Assembly: GCA_037349315.1 (NCBI GenBank)
Contig: JBAIAC010000006.1
Span: 13,551,501-13,615,500, forward strand
Length of the DNA stretch: 64,000 nucleotides
Origin: Chelydra serpentina
Taxonomy: Eukaryota > Chordata > Testudines > Chelydridae
Reading direction: 5' to 3'
Numbering within the stretch: the stretch's first letter is position 1; each line of letters opens with the position of its first letter. This document shows positions 1 to 11,885 of the stretch, one piece after another. A program made the position numbers and the translations under genes. The notes beneath the pieces were generated by a model, which made no database searches, was not told where the DNA came from, and was given only the letters and a program-made list of their open reading frames with translations.

Positions 1-39
1 GCATTTCGGAGAATGTTTACATAGAGGGCCTGGACTTTA

Positions 40-600
40 ATCTCTTACCTAGCAGCCTAAATGTGGCCCCCATGACCTCTCTCTTACTTTTCTTATGTCA
101 TTTGTACCTACCTGTACCACAGCCACTGGCTCTTCCCCAGCACTGCACATAAGTCTGTCTCTATGTGTTGAGAGGTCCACAACCTTCACACCTGGCAGGC
201 AATTCACCATGAGGTTCTCCCAGTCATTACAAACCCAACTACCTATATTTCTAAAATCAAATCTCCCATTACTATTGCCTGTCTCTTCCTAATAACCGAG
301 GTCCCCTCCCCAGGAGGGGTATCCTCGGTGTGAGAGGATACCATGGCATCATCTGGAAGGATGGTCCCAACTACAGGATTGTTTCTCTCTGCTCTAGCTT
401 GATGTTCTCCTTCCACAAGACTTTCATTCTCCTCAACAGCACAGAGACTGTCAGACTGGGGGTGGGACTGTTCTTCTGTGTCCCGGAAAGTCTATTCTAT
501 GTACTTCTGTCTCCTTAAGTTCTCGAGTTCAGTCACTCTGGTCTCAAGAGCCCGTACTCGGTCTCTGAGGAGGGCCATGAACTGCTTGAGATGACTGAGT
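40..600 (-). mobile_element. LINE ORF1 remnant (coiled coil plus esterase-like part)
   Basis: On the minus strand a broken frame reads through heptad-like LRDRVRALETRVTELEN, a Ser/Glu-rich linker, then RKRQAIVMGD and, after stops, a VQMT-like segment that resembles the GDSL-esterase region of CR1-type ORF1 proteins. Several stops make it non-functional. It lies in the last visible intron of ADGRF5, in the same direction as the gene. Family assignment is by pattern only. Confidence 0.5.
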
Positions 601-817
601 TTTTTAGAAAAACCTAATCTAATGAATTTTTAAACAAACCTTAATAGGCCATCTCTAGCTCCCTGTTATACTGCTGTAAATCCAGTCATTCCACAGCCTT
701 CAGCTACTGGAAAATGGAGCTACCATTTTAGATAGAGAGACACTATTTGAGAAGGATTTGAAAGGACACAAAAATCCTGTCTGTTGTCCTTGTTATCACG
801 TAGCCATTGTCACATAC

Positions 818-902
818 CTGCTTTGCCAAATAAGTTGTTGAGTGCTTCTGAGAATGGAGAGCTCATGGAGAACACGGGGGCAGAATCACCCAGGGATGTT
901 AA
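818..902 (-). CDS. ADGRF5: ADGRF5 exon 19: Ser-rich tail
   Basis: An 85-bp exon, phase 0 in and 1 out, acceptor TTCCATCTTACAG, donor GTATGTGA. It encodes [16 protein letters not shown] and ends NNLFGKA, the most orthologue-specific part of the tail. The donor means one more exon (about 25-30 residues in mammals) follows. I found no match for it between 1 and 817. Confidence 0.92.
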
Positions 903-3900
903 CTGTAAGATGGAAACTGGTTTTAGTTAAGTCAGGAACATTTTCTGCATCTACATTTTAAAAGAGATTGTGTGAATAGAATGCTGGTCAGTGGAGCACA
1001 CAGGAGGCATATAAATAGGGTGTTGGGCAGGCTAGATAAAGGGGCCTTTTAAACCAGCGGTTCTCAACCAGGGGTACGCGTATCCCTGTGGGTACACAGA
1101 AGTCTTCCAGGGGTTATAGCAACTCATCTAGATACTTGCCTAGTTTTACAACAGGCTACATAAAAAGCATTTGCAAAGTCAGTACAAACTAACATTTTGT
1201 ACAGACACTGACTTGTTTATACTGCTTTATATGCCATACACTGAAATGTAAGTACAATATTTATATTCCAATCAATCTATTTTATAGTGATATAGTAAAA
1301 TGAGAGAGTCAGCAATTTGTCAGTAACAGTGTGCTGGGACACTTTTGTATTTTTATGTTTGATGTTGTAAGCAAGTCGTTTTTAAGAGAGGTGAAACTTG
1401 GGGGTACGCAAGACAAATCAGACTCCTGAAATGGGTACAGTAGTCTGGAAAAGTTGAGAACCACTATTTTAAAGCAATCTATTGCAGTGGGAATAATGAC
1501 ACTATTGAGGCATCCAGTAGCATTCAACCTATCAGCACAAATTAGAGCCTTCCCTTCTCTCCGTGTTTGCTTTCTTGTGGTTTGCTCTGTTTGAACTGGA
1601 TTGTGGTTTTAGACTGAAGTGTGTGTGTGTGTGCAGTGACTCTATTATTTGTCTGGCATATTCTCCAGCCAGGAATATGTACATTTATGGAAATGATCGT
1701 GGACAAGAGAGAAGCAGACAGATTAAATTTAAAATAAAGTACAAGACACAGCCTCAAACAGCCTCTGCCTAAATGATGCATATGATATATGGGGTTAGAC
1801 TACAGGACCTTTCACTTCAGACAGCACAGGGCTTCTGCCACTTGTGCTCAAGGAGAATTCCCATTAGCACGGCCAGTAGCACTATGGATGACATCCTCTT
1901 TAGGTCAGTCATCAGCAGATGAGGTTACCACAAGCATTTCAGCAAGTCTGATTCCATCCACCAGAGGGCAGGTGGAACACAAACTATAAAACAATTGGTA
2001 CTTTAGAGAGGGGCAGGGAGAGAATGAGTTTATCTTGCTGGAGATGAAGGAAATTTCCTTTATGGAAAAGTCCCATAGAATTCTATAGGGCTGGAACCAA
2101 CAGGGTTCTCCAGAGATAAAGAGGGGTTCAACAGAAATACTCTAAAAGCCTATAGAATTTAATGAGATCTCTGCAATAGGTCGGTTTACACTTTCTATAG
2201 CAGGGTCCTCATTCCCTATTAAATGTGATAGTGTTTTTATAAGGTTCGTCAGACTGAATCACTATGGAAAAAAGGATGCAATTTAATAGATTTGAAACAC
2301 AAGTTCATAAGGTGATCAAGGAAGAAGATGAATGTAAATTAATTATTTTTTAAGAAGGATGGTTATTGTTATTCAGAACAAGGAGTAATGGTCTCAAGTT
2401 GCAGTGGGGGAGGTTTAGGTTGGATATTAGGAAACTTTTTCACTAGGAGGGAGGTGAAGCACTGGTATGGGTTACCTAGGGAGGGGGTGGAATCTCCTTC
2501 CTTAGGGGTTTTTAAGGTCAGGCTTGACAAAGCCCTGGCTGGGATGATTTAGTTGGGGATTGGTCCTGCGTTGAGCAGGGGGTTGGACTAGGTGACCTCC
2601 TGAGGTCCCTTCCAACCCTGATATTCTATGATTCTATGGTCACACTGGGCCTGATCTACTCTGCTTACTCTCTTCTTACAAGGCAAAACCCCCATTGAAA
2701 GAGGCCAAAATCTTGAAGGGTGCAACTTCCACTGATGTTGCTGGGAGTTTGAGTTGGCCCAATGGGGGCTTTACCTGAATCAGGGGTGAGTGAGGAGTGT
2801 GTAATTTTAGTTAGGCTAGTCATTTCTGATTGGAGTGGAGCACTGGATGAGTTTCCCATCGAACACTATTACCCATTCATAACAACAACCCAACCAGTGG
2901 CTGCAGATTAGCAGGCACCAGATGAACAATGACATTTAAAAAAAAAAAAAAAAAGCTGTATGACAATGTTCCCAGCCTGACAGGAGGCTGACACGCTCTT
3001 TCCAAAGAGTCTGCAGTGAAGGTGTGTTGGGGGAAGGCCTCCGTCAACCCACAGAATAAGTCCAGCACAGGCAGGCACAGCACAAGCTCTCCTGAACTGT
3101 CTGGACAAACTGCCTTAAATCTTTATGTGGCGGTATCAGCTCTGGGACTGCAAGTGTATTTCATCCTGGGATTCTAATGTGCCTGCCAGCAAGGGTGCTA
3201 ATTCGTATCAACTGCAGCAGGGCCTCCACGAAAGATGTAACTCATTCTTCTGTGCATAAACTCCCTTGTCTCTCATAGGCCCACATTTCTATGAATTTCA
3301 CCATTTAAAAATATCAGGCCCATAGGAATGGACATATTGGATCAGACCCATGGTCCATCTAGTCCAGTATCCAGATGCTACAGAGAGAGGTGGCAGAAAC
3401 CCTGCAGTAGGAAATTATGGGATAAACCTGCCTCCCGAGAAAATCCCTCCTGGCCCCCAGTAGTCAGGGCATGTCTACATTGCATCTGGGAGCGAGCCTG
3501 CCAGCCCAGGCACACAGACTCATGCTAGTGGGCTTCTCATAGCTGTGTAGACCTCACGGCCTGGGCTGGAGCAAAGGCTCTCAAGCTCGGAGGGAAGGAG
3601 GTTGGAAGGGGTGGGCATGAGAGCCTGAGCTACACGGTCAAAGCAACATCTACGCCGCTATTTTTAGAGTGCTAATGTGAGCCCCGCTAACACGCGCCCT
3701 TCGGAGCTGCCTTATGCCCAGACGCACGTGGATTTCTATCCCTTCCTGTTTGTAGTCAGTGGGCACTTCCCCTAGAATCAGGCACCCCATTTGTTTCTAT
3801 GGTCCTGTATGTGTCAATAGTAGAGCTGGTTGAAATGTTTCGAATTTAAAAAAAAAATCAACCCAATTTCAAAGTTTCAAAGAAATTTTGCATATAATTT

Positions 3901-6900
3901 TTAAAAGTAAAAATATTGATTAAATATTTGTAAGTCCACCTCCCCCATTTTTGACCAACTATAGGTCAAAATATTTTGAATTTTGAAAAAAGGGGAAGAT
4001 TTGGAAAAAAAAAGAATTAATTTCTCCCAACTCTTTTCTTTTTTGAGCAGTTCTAGTAAATAAGTATGAGTATAAAATATGTTTGACTAAAAATACATCT
4101 GAGGCACCGCAGAGTATTAATAAAGTAACTATGAAATCCATTCTTAGAGAGGATTAACCTTTGTTTGCTGCGTACTCCATCTTGCAAATGAATATTTGTT
4201 CAGCAAGGCTTCTAATACCTGTGGTTTGCAAACAAAGTAAATCAGTAAATCCATGCAGTCAATTCAAATAATAAGCATATCTTTGAATCTGGTGTAAGAC
4301 ATTAAGTGAATTCTTACCTTCTTGTCCCTGAGAGTTCCAAACACCAGAATGAATAATCCCTATAAAAACATGATATTTAAATATAAACAATATATGTATT
4401 TGTCCACATTTAACCACACTAGAGCATTCCTCTCCCTCCATTTGTCTGTCTTGACTATTGAAACTATAAGCTCTTTAGAGCAGGAACTGTTTCTTGCTAT
4501 GTGTTTGTACAGAACCTAGCACAATGGGGTCCTGATCTTGTTTGAGGTCTCCAGGCATTGCTGTAGTATAGATAGTAATAATAATTCAGCTCGCAGAAGT
4601 GACACAAACTAACACAGACAAGGAATTTCCAGGTTATGGATGTCAGTGTGTCTTTAAATCATCCCATTGTTCCTGGGTACTGCATGAGAAGATGGTGACC
4701 GGTTAAATGCCCTGTTCTATAATGCCGTAGTGCTTATTTAATGTTTCCACAATATTAACTGCCATTCTTTCTCAGGCTGTTATTGTGTGGTTAACATGTT
4801 GCTACCAAAAAGTAATATGCAAAGTGACTAACTAGGGATGTAATATTTTGAAGCCGGGGGGGGGGGGGGGAGGCGGAAACACTTTTTTTCTTTTTGTTTC
4901 AGAAAAGAAATGAAATTTTGTGAAAAATTGAAATATCTGCAGCAGTTACTTGCTTATCAAAACCAAACTTGATTGACTTCTTTCAGAATGAGAAATGTAT
5001 TATGTATAATTTAGTTAGCACATACAAAGTACTGTTTGGTATATTTATGAAATGAATAAGTATAAATTGTATTGTTTTGATTCAGATAATAAGGACAAAT
5101 GCATCTAGCATTAGGGAGGAGCTGTAGCTGTACACTCTGGTACTTAGGTGCATTTTTTTTTGCCTAGAGAAACATTTTGTTCATTTAAAATACTTATTAG
5201 TTATTATTAGAAAATATTCTGAAGGCTGGAAGGGAAGCAGTAATATTATTTTAAACATTACTCTAAAATTATTTCACTGAAATATTTCATATAACAGTTC
5301 CTTTTCAATTTTCCCCAAAATTTACAATTTTTCCTTACCGGGCAAAAAAAATGGGGAAAAAAAACCAATATTTTTTCCAAGATTTTCCTTTTCCCCCCAG
5401 ACTCATACCTCAGTGACACAATAATTTTGATAATTATTTTCAATTTTATAAGGCATTTCACCCAGGGAATCTGAGTGGTTTACACATATGAACTATTATT
5501 TGTTAACAGAGCTGGGTAAAGAAAGATAATGCCATTTTATGGAGAATTTGATATTTCAGAATTTGTTGGGTGTTTTTCTCATCTGCAAAGAAACCAAACA
5601 TTTCAAAATTCTCAATGAAAGGGACTATGATCCCAGCTCTAGAGCAGTCTGCCTGATGGGATGCCATGGAGCTATAGACCCTGAAAGCCCCGGGCAGAAT
5701 GAAAAGCAGAAACAGGACTAGAGCCCAGGAGTCCATACTCCCAGGTTACTTTATTAACTGTTAGAACTCATTCTGCAGGTAAAAATATGGCTCATGATTG
5801 GCAGAAAACAGTCAATCAGATGGGTTGGTCCATTTCAGTTGTTTATGTCCCACTTATTAGTATTGCTCATCAATTTATTGTGTCTTTGATGCCTTAGATC
5901 TGGACTGCCATCCTACAATCCCTAATTATTTGGAAGTGATAACCTGCTAAAGTAGCACTGGAGGAAACAGAATCTGATGGTAGCTCAGGATCCGTAATAA
6001 ATGGGAATACATCCTTAACCATAGTGAATCTTGATCCCATGCACAAAGTAGAGCTGTTTGTGCAATTTGGGGAAAGAATTGCCTCACAATTTATTGGCAG
6101 AGACCTTGGGAATAGGGGTGTTTCCTTCATCTGTGACCAATCAGTAAGAAACAATGTATTTCCTGTAACTTCAGAAGCATGAGTGTCTTTAATCCTTCCT
6201 GATAGGTTTCAGTGTAGTAGCCGTGTTAGTCTGTGTCAGCAAAACGAAAATAAGAAAGAAAAACTTGTAGCACCTAAGGGTATGTCTATACTTACCCGTC
6301 GCGTCGGAGGCGCGGGATCGATGTTCTGGGTTCGATTTATCGCGTCTTGTCAAGACGCGATAAATCGAACCAGGAAGTGCTCCCTCGTCGACGCTGGTAA
6401 TCCAGCTCGACGAGTGGAGTAGGCGGAGTCGACGGGGGAGCCTGCGCGCCGTGTCTGGACCACAGGTAAGTTCGAACTAAGGTACTTCGACTTCAGCTAC
6501 GTTATTAACGTAGCTGAAGTTGCGTATCTTAGTTCGACAGGGGGGGTTAGTGTAGACCTGGGCTTAGAGACTAACAAATTTATTTCAGCATAAGCTTTCG
6601 TGGGTTAATACCCACTTCATCGGATGCATGGAATGAAACATACAGTAGACAGATATTTATACAGTCAGAGAAACATGATAAGGTTGAGGTGCATAGACCA
6701 ACCTTAAGAGGCTAATTAGTTGAGAGGAACCATAACAGCAGGGGAAGAAAAACCTTTGAAGTGATAAACAAGATTTTCACACAGGTGTGAATGAGGATCG
6801 TTAACTTAAGGGAAATAGATTCAATTAACGTAATGGCCGAGCCATTCCAAATCTCTGTTGGCCCAAAAAAGAAAATAACAGAACACCACTAGCCGTCACC

Positions 6901-9900
6901 TTTAGCCCCCAACTAAAACCTCTCCAGCGCATCATCAAAGATCTACAACCTATCCTAAAAGATGATCCCTCACTCTCACAGATCTTGGAGGACAGACCAA
7001 TCCTTGCTTACAGACAGCCCCCCAACCTGAAGCAAATACTCACCAGCAACCACACACCATACAACAAAAACACCAACCCAGGAACCTATCTTTGCAACAA
7101 AGCCTGATGCCAACTCTGTCAACATATCGATTCAAGTGATACCATCACAGGGCCTAATCACATCCACCACGCCATCAGGGGCTCATTCACCTGCACATCT
7201 ACCAATGTGATATATGCCATCATGTGCCAGCAATGCCCCTCTGCCATGTACATTGGCCAAACCGGACAGTCTCTACGCAAAAGAATAAATGGACATAAAT
7301 CTGACATCAGGAATCATAACATTCAAAATCCAGTAGGAGAACACTTCAACCTCCCTAATCACTCAGTGACAGACTTGAGGGTAGCAGTGTTGCGACAGAT
7401 TAACTCCAAAAGCAGACTTCAAAGAGAAACTATTGAACTCGAATTGATATGCAAACTAGGTTGCATTGCCTCCGGATTAAATAGAGATTTGGAATGGCTC
7501 GGCCATTACGTTAATTGAATCTATTTCCCTTAAGTTAACGATCCTCATTCACACCTGTGTGACCATCTTGTTTATCACTTCAAAGGTTTTTCTTCCCCTG
7601 CTGTTATGGTTCCTCTCAACTAATTAGCCTCTTAAGGTTGGTCTATGCACCTCGACCTTATCATGTTTCTCTGACTGTATAAATATCTGTCTACTGTATG
7701 TTTCATTCCATGCATCCGATGAAGTGGGTATTAACCCACGAAAGCTGATGCTGAAATAAATTTGTTAGTCTCTAAGGTGCTACAAGTTTTTCTTTCTTAT
7801 TTTCGTTTTAATCCTTCCTGTCTTCTTTTTCTATGAGTCTGTGTTAAGTGGTCATGAAAAATAAAGCAGTGCATATATGATACTCACTTGGAAAGCATTG
7901 AGGAGAGTAAATAGTATATGGAATGCTATTGAGCTGTCTTTGCTAAGGGTTGCGAGTCCAAATCCCCAGGTAAGTCCGAATAGCGGCGTCAGAGTGGCAA
8001 CGTTTTTGATGGCTTGAATCACGGAGCTCCTCTCCTGCTTGCTTGGCTTCTCCCCAATGGTAGGCCTTAGTATTTTGACTAGGATTACAACAGCAATGAT
8101 TGAATTCACAGCCACAATGATCAGCGCGGGTACAACAAAGGCAAGGAGAGCTTTGCTTTTCTCCCAGTTGAGCCAGCAGGCATTTTCCCTTCTGTAAGCG
8201 TCATGCGGCTGAGTGACAGCTATGGTGATGACTGATATAATAAGAGGGCACCCATATCCCAAAGAGAATGCTACAGCTTTCTGGATGGTCTTGCTAGTGT
8301 CGTGTAAAATGAAGACCAGGCGATAGAAGATCATGAGGCCCAGGGCAAGCATCCAGAAAAAGACACTGAGGTAGAACAAGTGGATGAAAAAGGTGGCAGC
8401 TATGCAGACATTCCCATTCACTTGTTTCTTTGTGTCTTGTATGGAGGCAGCAACAATGAACCAGATGTCTGCAATCAGAAGAGACACAGCTATGTTCAAT
8501 ATACAGACGTGGCGCATGTAGGAGGTTCTGTTTTTGGTCACATATTTCCATACCAGGGATTCAATTAATATACAGATCACCAAGCTTGCTATGGAAATGC
8601 TCAGGCCGATGTAGGTAATGTAATCTAATGGCTGCAGTGGGGCTCCAGAAGGGGGGGACTCCAGGTCGAGTGACATCAGAATTGAGAACGAAGTCAAGTG
8701 ATTGCAGGTGCAAATGATATTGTCTCCTTCATCCTTTGGTTCACAACCGGTGTCATCCCATCCTCCTGCATTATCAGAGAGAGAGAAGTTCCAAAAGACA
8801 CACTGGGGCTTTTTCAGGGAAGAATTGCTTTTGGCAAATGTCAGAGAGATCTGGAAGTCTGTAGGGAGCGTGCTGTTCGTTGTTGTCATCATCACCAAGC
8901 CATTCACATCTTTATCTGTCTCATTGGGCTTGGGCAGAATATATCTGAGAGTTGAGAAAGCCACGGTGATGATGGTCGAGTTTGGTTTCAAGTTCTCAGT
9001 TTTATTTCTGTTAATTAGCACATTACCGCTGAGGTTTGCTGAATTGGAGAAAGTAAAGCTCTTATTATAGTCCGACGTGCTATTTTCTGCGATAACTATA
9101 CCTTGCAGCTGAAGGTTGGTGCTGGTGATAGAAGGAATTTTATTAGTTGGTCGGAGGGACCGGGAAAATTTCTCCACTGAATCCAGTAACAGAGAACTCT
9201 TCCGTGTTTGCTGTTTGTTCAGATCTTCCCAGGCAAGTATTGTGGAACTGTTGACGATAATGTTCACTGTAGAGAGGAAATTCTGTAATAAAGACAAACA
9301 TATGGTATTAATGAAGTTCTTTACGATCATTGCTACTATCAATAATAATGTCTGCAATTTATCTTTCTAGCCTGGCCTCTCTCCTTTTGCCCTGTCTCAA
9401 GCAATCCCTCAGACTTTTCCCCCTGGATGTCCCATCTCAAGTCAGGGTCACTGAAAGCAGAGGTGCTCATTTTTCCTTCTAATACTGCGACACTTTTGCC
9501 TGGCTCCAATCCTGGCTCCCAGGTTTGCATCCTCTGTGTTATCTCTGACTCTCGTCTCCCTTCTGCTCAAACATCCAGTCCACTTAGCTGGTGTAAATCT
9601 GCAAGTCTCTTGTTGAAACTTGCCATTTTTTCCAGCTAGATATATTACTAAAACCAGCCCTGTCCTCTCTAACTCCACTTCCTGTTCATTCCTTGTCCAT
9701 TCACCTGTTTTTATTGCCAATTCGTTTCCCTTGCCTGATCACAACCCCTCCACATTTATCCTCCTAATTTTTCCCGTACCTGCTCCTAACCCATCATTCC
9801 TCAACACCCACCTCTGCCATTCACACACACTCTTCACCTCAGCTGCCTCTCCCGTTTCCATCATCTCGGTTTCACTCACGCTCCAGATAACTCATAACCC

Positions 9901-11853
9901 CTCTATAAACATCATCATTTATTAAAGAAACAATCTCCCAAGTCCTTCCTTTATAAATCTAGGGGAACCATCTTGATTTGAGTAACTGTGTGACCATACC
10001 ACCGTAACCTCTGTACTCCTCCTTTTCTCCACTATCCCTACTGTTTATCAGACTCACTTGTGTATCGTGTCTAAAATGAAGACCGGAAGCTCTGCAGCAG
10101 AGACATGTCACCCTTTCGTGAATCCTTTCATACAAAAGCAAAGCTCCTGGTCCTCACCTTCAAGGCTTAGGTTGGATATTAGGAAAACTTTTTCACTAGT
10201 AGGGTGGTGAAGAACTGGAATGGGTTACCTAGGGAGGTGGTGGAATCTCCTTCCTTAGAGGTTTTTAAGGTCAGTCTTGACAAAGCCCTGGCTGGGATGA
10301 TTTAGTTGGGGATTGGTCCTGCTTTGAGCAGGGGGCTGGACTAGATGACCTCCTGAGGTCCCTTCCAACCCTGAGATTCTATGATTCTATGAAGACCTTT
10401 CATAATCTTGCCTTCATCTGTATCTTTGTTCTTATTTCCTCTTACCTCATCACTCCCTCAACTCCTCCCTAATCCACGTCCTAACCAATCAGGGAGCATA
10501 TTCCCATCTGATGCAAAGGCCCAAGAGCCAACCAGCTTCTATAAGGCTTAACTGTAACTTACTGTCATTGTGCTTTGCTCTGCGTCTGTTGGGATGGTTG
10601 AAACCAAATCCAGAATGGTAATTACTGCCCCCAGGTTTGCAGATGAATTGTTTATTTCTTGTTGTTCCTTTATTGTATTATGAAGAGTCACAAGATATGT
10701 GGCTAGCTGTTCTGCTGGATGGGGACCAGACACCAAAGACTAGAATGGAAATTAAACATGATGTTACATATATGCAGTGCATCTTCAGTCGAGATGACTG
10801 TGATGATTAGTATGGGATAAAGCTTTGATTCAGGACAGCACTGAAACACGTGCTTACCTTTAAGGATGTGCTTAAGTCTCATTGACTTCAATGGGACTTA
10901 AGTATGTGCTAAAAAGTATGCATGTGCTTAAGTGCTGTCCTGAGTGGGGAATGCTTTCCTGAACCAGGACCTATATGCTCAGTCAGAGAGACCTGGACAG
11001 TAATGTCTGCACAGTAGGTAAGTATCATGCAGACTAAGCCGATGTTTTCAGGTTGGTAACCCCTTATTCAGCATCAAATATTTGCACTACCCCCTTATAT
11101 TTACTATGGAAACAAGCACAAAAAGTGTATCTACAATAACAGCGCTCAGCCTCTATAATTTATGTGTGTGTGTGTTTCGAGAGGTTGACAGAGACTAGTG
11201 GACCCTGGAGGCTAAGGGTGCGTGGAGAGTGGGGAAGCGAGATTTTCTTTGCGTTAGACTGTAATAGAATTTTCAATGCCTCACAACCCTGGTCCTTCAG
11301 TTGCCATGATAAGCACTGCACCAGGCTGTTCTAAATTACTCTGCCTCACTCATAACTTCCCGTAGCCCATGGAACAAAGGGTTTATTATGCAGCTTTACA
11401 AGCACCTTTAATTGAACAGGTGCATTTTTCCAGTATTGAATGTCTTTTTAAATGGTTAAAGCATTTTGAGCAATAGAAACAAATTGAAAGCACCTCCTAC
11501 TCTTTATTAAAAACTACGGAAAAAACATGAAAGGAACACAAAGTCGTTACCTCAGCACTACTGAGCAGTGTGCTTATTTGGTCAGATATGCAGTTGTTTC
11601 TAACAACCTGCCAGATTTTGTTGGTACACTTATAGATCACACTCCCTCTGACGGGGATGCTCGTGACCTTCACATCTTTAGAGGCTGGGCATGGTTTTGT
11701 TATTTGTGCTCCTTGCTGTCCCACACCAATGTTGTCTGAGCACATAACTTCTTTAGCTGTATTAAGAAAAATAAATAAGTGGATGACAGGGAATAGAATT
11801 CTCTAATTTCTCTGTATTTTCCTTATTACAGATAATTTTCCTTCTGGATTTTT

Positions 11854-11885
<32 letters not shown>

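Larger units (their letters stand above)
6202..7806 (+). mobile_element. Penelope-like element with inverted terminal repeats
   Basis: A 14-bp direct repeat TTTAATCCTTCCTG flanks the element (6188-6201 and 7807-7820). Long inverted arms (about 6241-6852, interrupted by a MITE, and 7490-7806) enclose a coding centre with a GIY-YIG endonuclease domain. The arms match base for base over most of their length and contain hammerhead-like motifs. The reverse-transcriptase part is missing, so this is a truncated copy. Penelope-like elements are known for GIY-YIG domains, inverted or direct pseudo-LTRs and hammerhead motifs. It sits in intron 16 of ADGRF5. Confidence 0.88.

Noticed and set aside
1..817. 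Last coding exon of ADGRF5
   Set aside because: No phase-1 acceptor followed by the expected Ser/Thr-rich tail and stop was found; it is probably beyond the left edge.
2665..2859. Minus-strand Ser-rich frame ending at a GTAAAG donor
   Set aside because: Ends in phase 1, while the next exon starts in phase 0; no family similarity.
5894..6154. Minus-strand frame with TPLFPRSLP as receptor tail
   Set aside because: Faint similarity to the Ser/Pro tail, but the true tail exon at 818-902 matches much better and in phase.
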